Assembly: GCF_014066305.1 (NCBI RefSeq) | Contig: NW_023501053.1 | Coordinates: 638,501-702,500, forward strand | Source: Letharia columbiana | Lineage: Eukaryota; Ascomycota; Lecanoromycetes; Lecanorales; Parmeliaceae | Direction: 5' to 3' | Length of the DNA: 64,000 nucleotides | Part shown: positions 25,823-36,973 of the stretch, piece by piece | Position numbering within the stretch: position 1 is the first letter of the stretch | How the letters are laid out: each line of letters opens with the position of its first letter | Made by a program: the position numbers and the translations under genes | Notes under the pieces: generated by a model | Told to the model about the DNA's origin: nothing | Database searches by the model: none | The model's input: the letters and a program-made list of their open reading frames with translations, nothing else

Positions 25823-27539
25823 ATATAAAAGAATAAGGTAGGGCTGAACTAGAAAACCTTGAATTTGTATGTGCAGCCAATCATCAATTTATCAGGTCTA
25901 CGCTTTTTGGTTAGACACCGCGGGTAAATAAATTAGCGTCCGCAACCATCAAAAATCTACAAAAATCTGTGTGCAGAAGTCTTACACTCTGAAATAACTA
26001 CCTCTCTAAGGATACTATTATTTCATAATTTCGTAAATTATAGAGCTCAGTGTGCGCTTTCTAACGCTATAAAAATAACGAAGTTTGGCTTACTATTGGT
26101 GGATTAAATTGACATTCCAATATCGTAGTCACACCAAACGCGTCCGGGATCGGATAATAATCCTTCCACGGTTCCACCTGTTTGTGTAATCATTATTCTT
26201 CCACCACTCTATCAATTCTACTAATTCTACCAATATGAATACAATTATCTTCGATACCCCTCGCCAAAAGGTTACTCAACGTCTAAGGCACGTACACCCC
26301 TTTGCCCGCCTCTTAGAGCCCCTACTGACGCCCCCAGGCCACCCCTCGACGAATCCGCTACTATTGGAAACGATCGAGGCCGCAGCCTAACAGCTACCTA
26401 CTACTACTCATAAACGCGTTAAAAAGCCCTCAAAAAGAGCCCAAACGGATTCACAGCCATCGTCCTCCCCTACATACTCCTCTTCTACATACTCCTCCCA
26501 AGCCAGCGATACTCGACCAGCCGCTTAGTCAACACTACCTACCCTATCAGCTCAGCAATCCACTCAGTCAGATCGTCAGCCAGTCACTCAGTTATCCACT
26601 CAGTCAGCCACTCAGCTAGCCACTCAGTCTAATACTCTATAAGAGGAGGAGCAAGAGGAGGAACTACAACAGGTAAATGCGGAGAACACTGCGGAGAACA
26701 CTACGGAGAACACTGCGGAGAAACCAAGCGGCAACAAGGCCACCATCGTCAAGAACACGGCTCAGCTCTCCAAGATCCCACGTCATATGCTCTCCACGAT
26801 TCCACATCAAATCATCACTCAGCAAGCGGAGAACACCACTGCAACTTGGCCTGTTATCCCCACTACATTGAGGAGCAAGAGAGGAACTACAACAGGCAAA
26901 TGCGGAGAACACTGCGGAGAAACCAAGCGGCAACAGGGCCACCATCGTCAAGAACACGGCTCAGCTCTCCAAGATCCCACGTCATATGCTCTCCACGGTT
27001 CCACATCAAATCATCACTCAGCAAGCGGAGAACACCACTACAACTTGGCCTGTCATCCCCACTGCATTAATATGGTACATCACTGCAATAACGTCACAAG
27101 AGGAGGATCTACTATCACAGTCAATTGGGCCTCTACAGAAGGAACATCGGACGATACATATTTGGACGAATTGAAACCGTCCGATGTCTACAGCTATTTC
27201 ATTATTCGAAAGATTTCACTGCGGCAGGAGATATTGTGGGATTCACACCACTAATTGGCACGTTGTCTCCATTTCTTTCCGGTATTTCGATACTTCTTGC
27301 CATAAGGACGTGGCCTTTCTCTGTTTTTTATGGGCAATTATTACGAATCAATCCTCCACACTCAATACACCTTCCTAATTAGGCCTTAGCGCGCCTCTCT
27401 CCGCACATATATACCTGTATGTAGGTCAAAAACGCATAGTAAGCGATCAGAGTTCGATTTGACTTAGGGCTAGGGCTAAAATTCGATTTGACTTAGAAAA
27501 ATCCAACTCCATGAATTTAATTCATGGGCCTTTACTTGT
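25823..27539 (+). mobile_element. Family A repeat copy C, almost free of RIP
   Basis: It starts ATATAAAAGAATAAGG and ends GGCCTTTACTTG, with normal CpA/TpG content and sharp borders to fully RIP-mutated flanks. At least five other, heavily mutated copies of this family are in the window, and this one serves as the reference to read them. It holds an interrupted reading frame from 26235 and a duplicated segment of about 200 bp (26672 and 26896 are equivalent points). No transposase was recognised, so it is likely non-autonomous. No exact target duplication could be read at its ends. Confidence 0.8.
26235..27174 (+). pseudogene. Reading frame of family A with three CAR-to-TAR-type stops and a frame-breaking duplication
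   Basis: From ATG at 26235 one frame reads MNTIIFDTPRQKVTQRLRHV and continues through Ser/Thr-Gln-rich sequence to about 26870. It is interrupted only by stops at 26388 (TAA), 26526 (TAG) and 26640 (TAA), each of which could be a glutamine codon changed at CpA. Past 26846 a partial duplication of the ENTAEKPSGN...TWPVIPT region shifts the frame. The same tail then continues in another frame to TGA at 27172. The protein is of unknown function: basic N-terminus, low-complexity QS/TQ middle, then acidic EEEQEEELQQ. It is not recognisable as a transposase. Confidence 0.6.
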
Positions 27540-28689
27540 TAATATCTAATAAAATTAATTTAATAATTTTAAGATATTTAATATACGCTTTTATTAATAT
27601 AACTAATAATTAGAATATTAATTAAATAAATATAATCTTTAATTCTAATAATTAGAATAATATAGTAATAAATTAATATTAGTATTAAAGTAAATAAAGT
27701 ATATATTATATTAAGTAGAGAAGCGTTAATAACTAAACTAATTAAAGTTTTAAATTAATAAAATTAAATATTAATTCTATATTAATATTATTATATATTT
27801 TTAAATATATAATTATTAATTATAATATTAATTAGAAAGAGTTAATTTTTAATTTAAAATATCGAAAATAATATAGCGATATATTATTAAAGTAATATAA
27901 GTTTCTATTATAGCGAGAAGATAGAATTTATATATTAAATATTAATCTTATTTTATTTATTTATATATCTCTTTTAATTTCTCTTTAAATATCTTAATCT
28001 TATAATATTAATTAGATCTTAATCTAGTATAAGCTTAGCTTTCTTAATTAATAATACTTAATATAAAATATTAATAAATATATTTTAATATAAAGATAGT
28101 AATAAATCTTACTTTCTTTTTAATATTAATAATAAAAAATAATAAATATAATAATAAATAAAGATAATATAGATTATATAGAATTAGTTTAAATTTAATA
28201 ATAATTATTAGTCTATTTATTAAGATTTAGAAATTAAATTTTTTAGAAATAAATATAATTTAACGAATATACGTTTATTAATTTCGAGAAGCTATATATT
28301 ATTTATTATTATTATAATAAGATTCTAATTTATTTATTTATAGATTATAAATAAACGGTATAATAGTATATATTAAGTTTAAGAGATATATTAAGAAATC
28401 TAATTTAAGTAATTTATAATAAACGAATCTAATTAATAGTTATAAAAATTAGATATATTTCTAAACTAGACGATATAGATTATTAATAAATAAAATAATA
28501 AATAGAATATCTAACTTATTATTTACTCTAAAAAAGATAATATTAAAATTCTTTTATAATATTAAAAGATCGAAAGTTTATAGGCGATAATTTCTCGAAA
28601 TAATTTTATCGCTAAATTATAAATATTAATATTCTATTTATAATCGCTAATAATTTTAAAATACTACGATTTTTATATTATCTTAACTT

Positions 28690-29560
28690 TAATATATAAT
28701 TAAAATTAAAATTTATTATAAAGAATTAATTAATAAAAAAAGCTATAAAATTAGAGATAGAATTTTTAAAAAAATTATTAATCGATAATATTAAAGTCTC
28801 TCTAGTTTTAGATTATTAATTATTTTATAACTACTAATTATTTATAATAATTCTAATCTTTTTTATTAATATTAATTAATAATAATATAAGATTTTTATA
28901 GATTTTAAATATATTAAAGATAAATATACTAGCTAAAAACTTATAAGTATTATTAATTTAATTCTTATAAAATTTAAAATTAAAATTTATATATTTAAAT
29001 TTATAATTAATAACGCTAATAATAATAATATATTCTTTAATAATTTAATATTTTATCTTTTTATTTTTATAATAGATAATCTATTTAATATTAGAGAATT
29101 TAAGTTTTTAAATTATTTATAATATATTCTTTATATAATATACGTTATTTAATTAATTTTAAAAGAATTTCTAGATAATATTAAAATTATTTTAATAAAT
29201 AAGAAATTTTAGAGAAATTAAAGTAATAAAGAAGATAAGAATTAAGTTTAAATAAGTATAATTAATCTATCGATAACTTTAATAAAAATATAATATTTCT
29301 TATTATTATTCTAATTATTATATTATTAATTATATTAAGATTTAAAAAATCGCTATATATATTAATATTAGCGATTAATATAAAGAGATCTTTTTTATAT
29401 TATAAATTAAATAACTTTAAAATAAGAATATTTTAATATTAGATAAATATTAACCTTCTAAAAAAAAGTAATATTATTAGAAATACTCTTTTAAGCTTTT
29501 TTAGAATATTAAAACTTATTAGAATTTAACTTATTAGATATTAATCCGCGCTCTACTTCT
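28690..29560 (+). pseudogene. hAT-type transposase relic
   Basis: One plus-strand frame, interrupted only by RIP-type TAA/TAG stops, shows the hAT catalytic-core order. KVSLVLDY has the first aspartate codon at 28811. A region like FKYIKDKYT follows. Then NNANNNN has the second acidic position now AAT at 29009; GAT to AAT is the expected antisense RIP change of the DNASNN motif. The two sites are in the same frame 198 bases apart. The C-terminal dimerisation domain and N-terminal zinc finger could not be placed. Non-functional. Confidence 0.65.
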
Positions 29561-31403
29561 TTATATCGATATTATACACTTTTTAAAAAGAAAATTAATT
29601 ATCTATTTAAAATTAAATAATAAAAAATAATTATAAATAAAAATTATAATCTAGATATTTAAATAATTTTTAATTAATTTCTAATAGATTTAATATTTAA
29701 TTTAACTTATTAAGTTTTTCTATAAATTTATAAAATTAATAAATAGAGAAAAGAAGATTATAATTTATTATATTTTTAATATCTATAATTATCTATTTAA
29801 TTATATAAATAAAAAACTTAGAAAATTAAGAAGAAAGAGAATTTCTTAAAAAAAAGAACTTTTTAAAGCTTTTAAGACGGCTTATAAGAAATTAATTATC
29901 TATTATAATCGAATTTAATTAGATTTAAGCTATTTATATAAATAAGTTATATTTTTATATTTAAATTATAATAATATAAAGTTAAAGAAATTAAATTAAA
30001 AGATTAATATTAGAAAGAAATTATAAATAAAAATCTACTAAAAAGCGCTTAAAAATATTTTAAAATTATTAAAATATTAATATAAGTAGTTAATTATAAA
30101 GAGCTAAGCGAATAAATTAATTAAATAAAAATATTTCCATTAAATAATAAAATTTAAGATTAAAAATTTAAATAATAAGAATAAATATAATTAGTTTTAG
30201 TAGTATAGAAGAAATAATAAATCTTTTAATTATTATTTTAATTATAATCTTACTTCTAATCTTTATAAAGCTTCTTTTAATAATCTAATAAATCTTCTAA
30301 TTTTAAAATAATAAAAGAAATTAAAGTTTAAATATATTATAGTTACTCGAATAGCTTATAATATTCTTTATTTTTTTATAAGAATTATTATATATAAGCG
30401 ATATTTCTTAATAACTAAAAAATATTATAATACTTAAAAATATTCTTTATTAGCGATATTTTATATTCTAATAATAATTCTTTATATAAAATATTAAGAA
30501 AATAAATTTAAATAAATTAAACTTAATTTTAAAAAAGATCTTAATATATTAAATTAGATTAAAAGAGCTAATAGTACTTTATATAAAAATTTAATTAATA
30601 ATTATAATAATTATATTAATAAAGATAATAAATTTATAAAAAGTATTTCGATAAACTTAATATTTATAAATTTATTAAAATATATTATTAATACTCTATA
30701 ATATATAAAGAGATAATTAATAAATTTATAATTAGAGAGAATTAATAATAATAGATTTAATTTAAAAAAAGATTTAAAATAATATAAGAAGCGAATTTAT
30801 TTATAAATAGTTAATAAGTTTAATTAGATAAAAATAAATTTAGAGTATTTAAAAGAATCGCGATAGAGTAGAATAGAAGAGTAATAGAGGATTTAAGAGA
30901 AGAATAAATATAAAGTTTATTAAGCTTATTTAACGCGTTAAAACGAATATATAAATAAAGATAATTATAGAATTTTATTCTTATAATATTTAAAGATTTA
31001 AAATTTAGAATATTCTTTTATATTATAATTTTAAAAAGAAGAATAGAGATACTTATAATTCTAATTATTATTCTAATTATTACTATTAATAAGAAGATAA
31101 ATAACTATATTAGATTACTCTTTATATTTCCTCTCTCTTAATAAAGAAGAATAAATATATTCTATATATCTTAATTAAATTATTCTATAAATATAGAAAT
31201 TTTAATCGAGATATTTTATATATATACTATTTTATAATATAATATTATAAATATATTATATCGTAGAATATCCCGCTAAGATCTCGAATCTATATTAGAA
31301 AAATAAAATAATATTTAACTCTACTTATACTATATTCGAATACGATATAATATTACTTAATATGAAATATTTCATAGAATATATTATATCTTTTCGACTA
31401 GTA

Positions 31404-32446
31404 TTCTCGATATCTCTCGCGAAAACGTTACTAAATACTTTAGATATATATATCTCTTTTTCTTATCTTTTAGAGCCTCTATTAATATCTTTAAGTCGCC
31501 TCTTAGCGAATTTGCTATTACTACTTATAAACGCGTTAAAAGACTCTTAAAAAGAGTTTAAATGAATTTATAGTTATTATCTTTCTCTATATACTTCTTT
31601 TAAATTAGCGATACTCGATTAATCGCTTAATTAATACTATTTATTCTATTAGCTTAGTAATTTACTTAATTAGATTATTAATTAATTATTTAATTATTCA
31701 CTTAATCAGCTACTTAATTAGTTATTTAATTTAATACTCTATAAGAGAAGAAGTAAGAGAAGAAATTATAATAGATAAATATAGAGAATACTACGAAGAA
31801 ACTAAGCGGTAATAAGATTATTATCGTTAAGAATACGACTTAGCTCTTTAAGATTCTATATTATATTAATTATTTATTTAGTTAATTACTTAGCTAGTTA
31901 CTTAATCTAATACTCTATAAAAAAAGAATTTATAATAGATAAATACGAAGAATACTACGAAGAAATTAAGCGATAATAAGATTATTATTATTAAGAATAC
32001 GGCTTAGCTCTTTAAGATTCTACGTTATATTAATTATTTACTTAATTAATTATTTAGCTAGCTACTTAATCTAATACTTTATAAAAGAAAGAATAAGAGA
32101 AGAAACTATAATAAATAAATATAAAGAATATTACGAAGAAACTAAACGATAATAAAATTACTATTATTAAAAAAACGGCTTAACTCTTTAAAATTCTACG
32201 TTATATTAGTTATTTACTTAATTAATTACTTAGCTAGTTACTTAATTTAGTACTCTATAAGAGAAGAAATTATAATAAATAAATACGAAGAATATTATAA
32301 AGAAATTAAGTAGTAATAAAGCTATTATCGTTAAAAATACGACTTAGCTCTTTAAAATTCCACGTTATATACTCTTTACGATTTTATATTAAATTATTAC
32401 TTAATAAGCGAAGAATATTACTATAACTTAATTTATTATTTCTACT
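31404..32446 (+). mobile_element. Family A repeat copy B, segment 2, with internal tandem units
   Basis: It resumes copy B after the hAT insertion (CTCGATATCTCTCGCGAAAA matches the CTTCGATACCCCTCGCCAAA region of copy C). From 31732 it holds about four units of 164-176 bp, marked by TAATACTCTATAA at 31732, 31908, 32072 and 32248. Each unit covers the segment from the QLATQSNTL-coding region to the IPRH-coding region, so unit number varies between family members. It ends where the next family A copy is inserted. Confidence 0.75.
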
Positions 32447-33914
32447 ATTAATATATATAAAAGAATAAGATAGAGTTAAGTTTAAAAATCTTAAATTTAT
32501 ATATATAGTTAATTATTAATTTAAAGTTACTACGCTCTTTAATTAAATCGACTAAGTTAGCTCGATAGTTCTTTTAAGCTTTCTTATTAAAAATTTATAT
32601 ATAGAAATTTTATACTCTAAAATAATTAGCTTTTTACGAATATTATTACTTTATAATTTCGTAAATTATAAAAGCTTAATTTACACTTTCTAACGCTATA
32701 AAAATTATAAAGTTTAATCTATTATTAATAAATTAAATAAATATTTAAATATAATAGTTATAATAGTTATATTAGACGTATTTAAAATCGAATAATAATT
32801 CTTTCATCTATTTATATAATTATTCTTCTTTTATTATTTTATTAATTCTATTAATTTTATTAATATAAATATAATTATCTTCGATATTTCTTATCTAAAG
32901 ATTATTTAATATTTTAAATATATATATTTCTATTATTCGTCTCTTAAAGCTTCTATTAATACTTTTAGACTATTTTTTAATAAATTTATTATTACTAATA
33001 ATCGAGATCGTAAGCGAGCTTAATAGCTATCTATTATTACTTATAAATATATTAAAAAACTCTTAAAGAGCTTAAACGAATATATTCTTTTCTATATACT
33101 TCTTCTAAATTAGCGATAATATCTTTTAATTTAATAATATTATCTTCTAAAACGCGTCTTTCTCCTCTATTTATTCTTTATTATCTTATTTTAAAATCTC
33201 TTAACGCGTATTAGATTCTAAATATTATTAAAAAGAAGCTTTTAAAAATATGATAATTATATTAAACGCGTTCGAAATCTATTCTCACTATATTAAGAAG
33301 TAAGAGAAGAAACTATAATAGATAAATACGAAGAATATTACGGAGAAACTAAGTAGTAATAAGATTATTATCGTTAAGAATACGACTTAGCTCTTTAAGA
33401 TTTCACGTTATATTAGTTATTTACTTAGTTTAATATTCTATAAGAGAAGAAGTAAGAGAAGAAACTATAATAGATAAATACGAAGAATATTACGAAGAAA
33501 TTAAGCGGTAATTAAAAAGCTTACTTTCTTAATACTTAAGAGTTAAAATCTTAAATGGCTTCTACGCTAAGAAGCTAGTAACTAATTAGATTATCGAATT
33601 TTACTATTTTTAGTCTAAAATATACCTTATTTCTTTATTTTCGATCTAAACGCGGGTATATACGGGTATATTTAAAAGAGGAAGCTAAAAAAGAACTTTA
33701 AATTCTTTAAATCCACCTTTTTTAATTTCTTTTCTTTTATTAAAAATATAATAATAAATTAAATACGTAGAGTTATAGAATTACTTATACGCTTTTAGAT
33801 AATATAGCGTAGATGAAATTTAATGAAATATTCGTCTATCGAGCTTGCGAGACGAGCCTCTCCGGGGAGCCCTCGGAGAGCTCTCGGAGAGAGCCCCGGG
33901 TCAGGGGTTTTATA

Positions 33915-34020
33915 GGGTCTCCCCTAAGTTTATCATAACGTCTCTCTTAATTCTCAGAGTTAGAAGGGGGTCTCCCCGTAAGTATATCATAACGTCTCTC
34001 TCAATTCTCAGGGTTAGACT
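33915..34020. repeat. Two tandem 53-bp direct repeats
   Basis: Units 33915-33967 and 33968-34020 share GGGTCTCCCC, TATCATAACGTCTCTCT and AATTCTCAG at a spacing of 53 bases, with a handful of differences. Confidence 0.8.
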
Positions 34021-34232
34021 CCTTAAAATCTCTTAAGCCCTTCGGAGCTCTTTAAGGGCTCTCCGAGAGCTTGTATCGGAGGGGCTGTCAAAGCAATCTC
34101 GAAATTAATCAAATATCACTAAAATAACCAAATTTCGAGCTTGCTTTGACAGCCCCTCCGATATAAGCTCTCGGAGAGCCCTTAAAGCGCCCCCGAAGGA
34201 TTTGAGAGGTTTTAAGGAGTCTCCCTGAGAAT
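34004..34232. repeat. GC-rich foldback: about 100-bp inverted arms around a 24-base spacer
   Basis: The left arm 34004-34106 and right arm 34131-34232 are reverse complements apart from a few mismatches. Shared blocks include GACTCCTTAAAA, AAGGGCTCTCCGAGAGCTT, ATCGGAGGGGCTGTCAAAGC and CTCGAAATT. The spacer 34107-34130 is AT-rich. CpA and TpG are retained. Confidence 0.9.
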
Positions 34233-35321
34233 CAGATAGTCAAAAACCAGTACTCCGCAAGCTTTCCACTACTGGGAAGCCCGCGCCCCAGCACATATTA
34301 AGGTTACCATCGTCAAAAACACGGCTCAGCTCTCCAAGATCCCACGTCACATGCTCTCTACGGTTCCACATCAAATTATCACTTAGTAAGCGGAGAATAT
34401 CATTGCAACTTAGCCTGTCATTCCCACTGCATTAAAGAGTAAGAGGAGGATCTATAACAGGCAAATGCGGAGAATACTGCGGAGAAACCAAGCGGTAATA
34501 AGGCTACCATCGTCAGGAATACGGCTTAGCTCTCTAAGATCCCACGTTATATGCTCTCCACGGTTCTATATCAAATTATTACTCAGCAAGCGGAGAATAC
34601 TACTGCAACTTGGCCTGTTATCCCTACTGTATTAATATGGTATATTACTATAATAACGTTATAAGAGAAGAATTTACTACGACGATTATAGCTAATTAAG
34701 CCTCTATAGAAGAAATATCGAACGATATATATTTAAACGAATTGAAATCGTTCGATGTCTATAGCTATTTTATTATTCGAAAGATTTTACTATAATAGAA
34801 GATATTATAGAATTTATATTACTAATTAATACGTTATCTTTATTTCTTTTCGATATTTCGCTTATAAGAGAAGAATCTACTACGACGATTATAGCTAATT
34901 AAGCCTCTATAGAAGAAATATTAAACGATATATATTTAAACGAATTAAAATCGTTCGATATCTATAGCTATTTCATTATTCGAAAGATTTTACTATGATA
35001 AAAGATATTATGAAATTTATATTACTAATTAATATATTATCTTTATTTCTTTTTAATATTTTAATACTTCTTACTATAAGAATATAATCTTTCTCTATTT
35101 TTTATAGATAATTATTACGAATTAATTCTTTATACTCGATATACCTTTCTAATTAAATCTTAGCGCGTCTCTCTTCGTATATATATATTTATATATAGAT
35201 TAAAAACGTATAGTAAGCGATTAGAGTTCGATTTAACTTAGAGCTAGAGCTAAAATTCAATTTAACTTAGAAAAATTCAACTTTATAAATTTAATTTATA
35301 GGCCTTTACTTATATTAATAT

Positions 35322-35894
35322 AATATATTACTATAATAACGTTATAAGAGAAGAATCTACTACGATAATTATAGTTAATTAAGTCTTTATAGAAGAAATA
35401 TCGAATAATATATATTTAAACGAATTAAAATTATTCGATATCTTACTCTAATAGCTATTTTATTATTTAAAAGATTTTACTACGATAGAAGATAATATAA
35501 GATTTATATTACTAATTAATATATTATCTTTATTTCTTTCTAATATTTTAATACTTCTTATTATAAGAATATAATCTTTCTCTATTTTTTATAGATAATT
35601 ATTACGAATTAATTCTTTATATTTAATATATCTTTCTAATTAAATCTTAGCGCGCCTCTCTTTATATATATATATTTATATATTATATAGATTAAATTAA
35701 TTTTATAATAATAAAAGTAGATTAAAAACGTATAGTAAGCGATTAGAGTTCGATTTAACTTAGAGCTAGAGCTAAAAATTAATTTAACTTAGAAAAATTC
35801 AACTTTATAAATTTAATTCATGAGCCTTTACTTGTTATATATATAAATTTAAGATTTTTAAGCTTAATTCTATCTTATTCTTTTATATATACTA
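35322..35894 (+). mobile_element. Family A repeat copy B, segment 3 (3' end)
   Basis: It continues copy B after the copy D insertion and follows copy C to the family end CCTTTACTTG at about 35833. A further stretch of about 55 bases then ends with TCTTATTCTTTTATATATA. That stretch is the inverse of the family A 5' end and is shared by the miniature elements at 43147, 50792, 53529 and 58688. Confidence 0.7.
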
Positions 35895-35964
35895 ATTATA
35901 AACTTATTTCTAAAGTCGATTAATAATTTAACGAGATATTTCGATGATTATAGTAATAATTTAG

Positions 35965-36411
35965 ATAGTAATCTTAGTCTTAATTAAAGTAAATACTTAA
36001 ATTTAAGTCTTATTATTATAATTAATACTCTAAGTATTAGATATATTAATAAAAGATAATTAAGATAGAGAATAATAAGAAGATTTCTATCTATTATACT
36101 ATATAAACGAGACTTATATATTAAAAGTCTTTATACTCTCTCTTTATTCCCTTACGCTATAACTAGTACTTTAATATTATTACTATTATATATTCTATTA
36201 ATATCGCTATTATATATATACTTTATTCTATATATACTTTATCTATATATACTTCATATATATATACTATATCGCTATTATATAGAGTATTAATACTTAT
36301 TAAAATAAAGAATAATAATACTATTTATGAAATTTAGAAGTATACTAAGCACTTAGTTCTATTTAAACTCTTATCTTAATATATCTAGAACTTTTAATAT
36401 CGACCTTCGTA
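35965..36411 (-). mobile_element. Half of a small inverted-repeat transposon (left half, family J)
   Basis: Read in reverse from 36411 (TACGAAGGTCGATATTAAAA) it matches about 440 bases of the left half of the complete element at 62793-63556. Similarity ends near 35965. See the matching right half at 8521. Confidence 0.65.
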
Positions 36412-36935
36412 GAAGATTTAAATTAAAGGTTTTAAAAACTATATTATTAATTTCTCTCTTATTCTTTAACGTATATCGAGAAAATCTTAAAAGTAATCTT
36501 AAATACTCGTTATATTTATAAATTTATTTAAGAATATTATTATAGAATATACCCGACCAGATTTTACACATTAATATTTATTATATTTTTACTTAAAATT
36601 TATTTATTTAAATTATTATCTTAATTAATTCATTAATTAATTTAAATTTTTAAATTAATATTTAATAATTTATAGATATAAGTAAAGATATATAAAGTTT
36701 TATTAATATTTATTTTTAATTTATTTAATTATTTAATTATTTTAAGATTTTTAATTTTTTTTAAAAAGCTTAATAACTTTAGAGACTTCGAACTTTAAAT
36801 TTAGAAAATTTATTATATTATTATTATATATATTAAGAATATATTTATAAATTTTTATAAAAAGTAATAATTCGATTATCGAGTAATAATATATCGAAGT
36901 TATAGATTATTAAGTCTTTAAAATAATTTCGAGAT
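36412..36935. other. AT-rich RIP-type sequence at the island edge, no gene
   Basis: Degenerate AT-rich sequence with nothing recognisable. Composition recovers between about 36930 and 37080. Confidence 0.6.
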
Positions 36936-36940
36936 AGCTT

Positions 36941-36973
36941 CGAGGTAGCTCGCTCCGAGGCAAAGCTACCTCG
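36941..36973. repeat. Hairpin at the block/island boundary
   Basis: CGAGGTAGCT (36941-36950) and AGCTACCTCG (36964-36973) form perfect 10-bp arms around 13 bases. It lies exactly where the AT-rich block gives way to gene-island DNA. Confidence 0.75.

Larger units (their letters stand above)
18627..31403 (+). mobile_element. hAT-type DNA transposon, 12.8 kb with nested insertions, RIP-degraded
   Basis: The terminal inverted repeats TACTAATCGAAAAGATAT (left) and ATATCTTTTCGACTAGTA (right, reverse complement) bound the region. The 8-bp sequence TTCTCGAT occurs on both sides (18619-18626 and 31404-31411), and the family A repeat continues across the insertion as if it were absent. A transposase relic with hAT motifs lies at about 28690-29560 on the plus strand. 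An 8-bp target duplication is the rule for hAT elements. The large size comes from other material inside: two 2.1-kb direct repeats, a 92-bp tandem array and a family A copy. A 1,059-bp relative with the same ends lies at 51792-52850. Confidence 0.78.
33514..34284. repeat. Insertion inside family A copy D, AT-rich left part and GC-rich right part
   Basis: Copy C has the two flanks adjacent (AAGCGGCAACAAGGCCACC), while here they are separated by about 770 bases. The left 270 bases are AT-rich. From about 33785 the insertion is GC-normal, with clustered CTCTCGGAGAG words, two 53-bp direct repeats and a long foldback. A 63-codon open frame at 33845-34036 is probably chance. No terminal inverted repeat or transposase was seen. 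Confidence 0.6.
32455..35313 (+). mobile_element. Family A repeat copy D, nested in copy B
   Basis: It begins ATATAAAAGAATAAGATAG and ends CCTTTACTTAT, flanked by the 8-bp direct repeat ATTAATAT at 32447-32454 and 35314-35321. Copy C shows the uninterrupted target as a single ATTAATAT, so the duplication is a genuine target-site duplication. It contains a foreign insertion at about 33514-34284. Bases 34290-34640 are only partly RIP-mutated. Confidence 0.85.
6721..36935. other. RIP-degraded AT-rich block 1
   Basis: About 30 kb is built almost only from TA-rich words. CpA and TpG dinucleotides are nearly absent over long runs: I find only a couple of dozen between 6.7 and 17.8 kb. CpG, CpT and GpC survive. 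This is the expected product of heavy RIP, which converts CpA to TpA on both strands of repeats. All coding relics inside carry many TAA/TAG stops. Three pockets escape (about 18180-18260, 25823-27539 and 33785-34640). Confidence 0.92.

Noticed and set aside
27460..27500. CTTAGGGCTAGGGCTA, resembling telomeric TTAGGG repeats
   Set aside because: Only two degenerate units, and it is part of the family A 3' region present in other copies as RIP-mutated sequence. Not a telomere.
31362..31550. 62-codon open frame MKYFIEYI... in the AT-rich block
   Set aside because: It begins in the end of the hAT element and continues into the RIP-mutated family A copy. It is a chance fusion of two repeats, not a gene.
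33845..34036. 63-codon open frame in the GC island
   Set aside because: It runs through the 53-bp direct repeats and into the foldback; the peptide only mirrors the DNA repeats.
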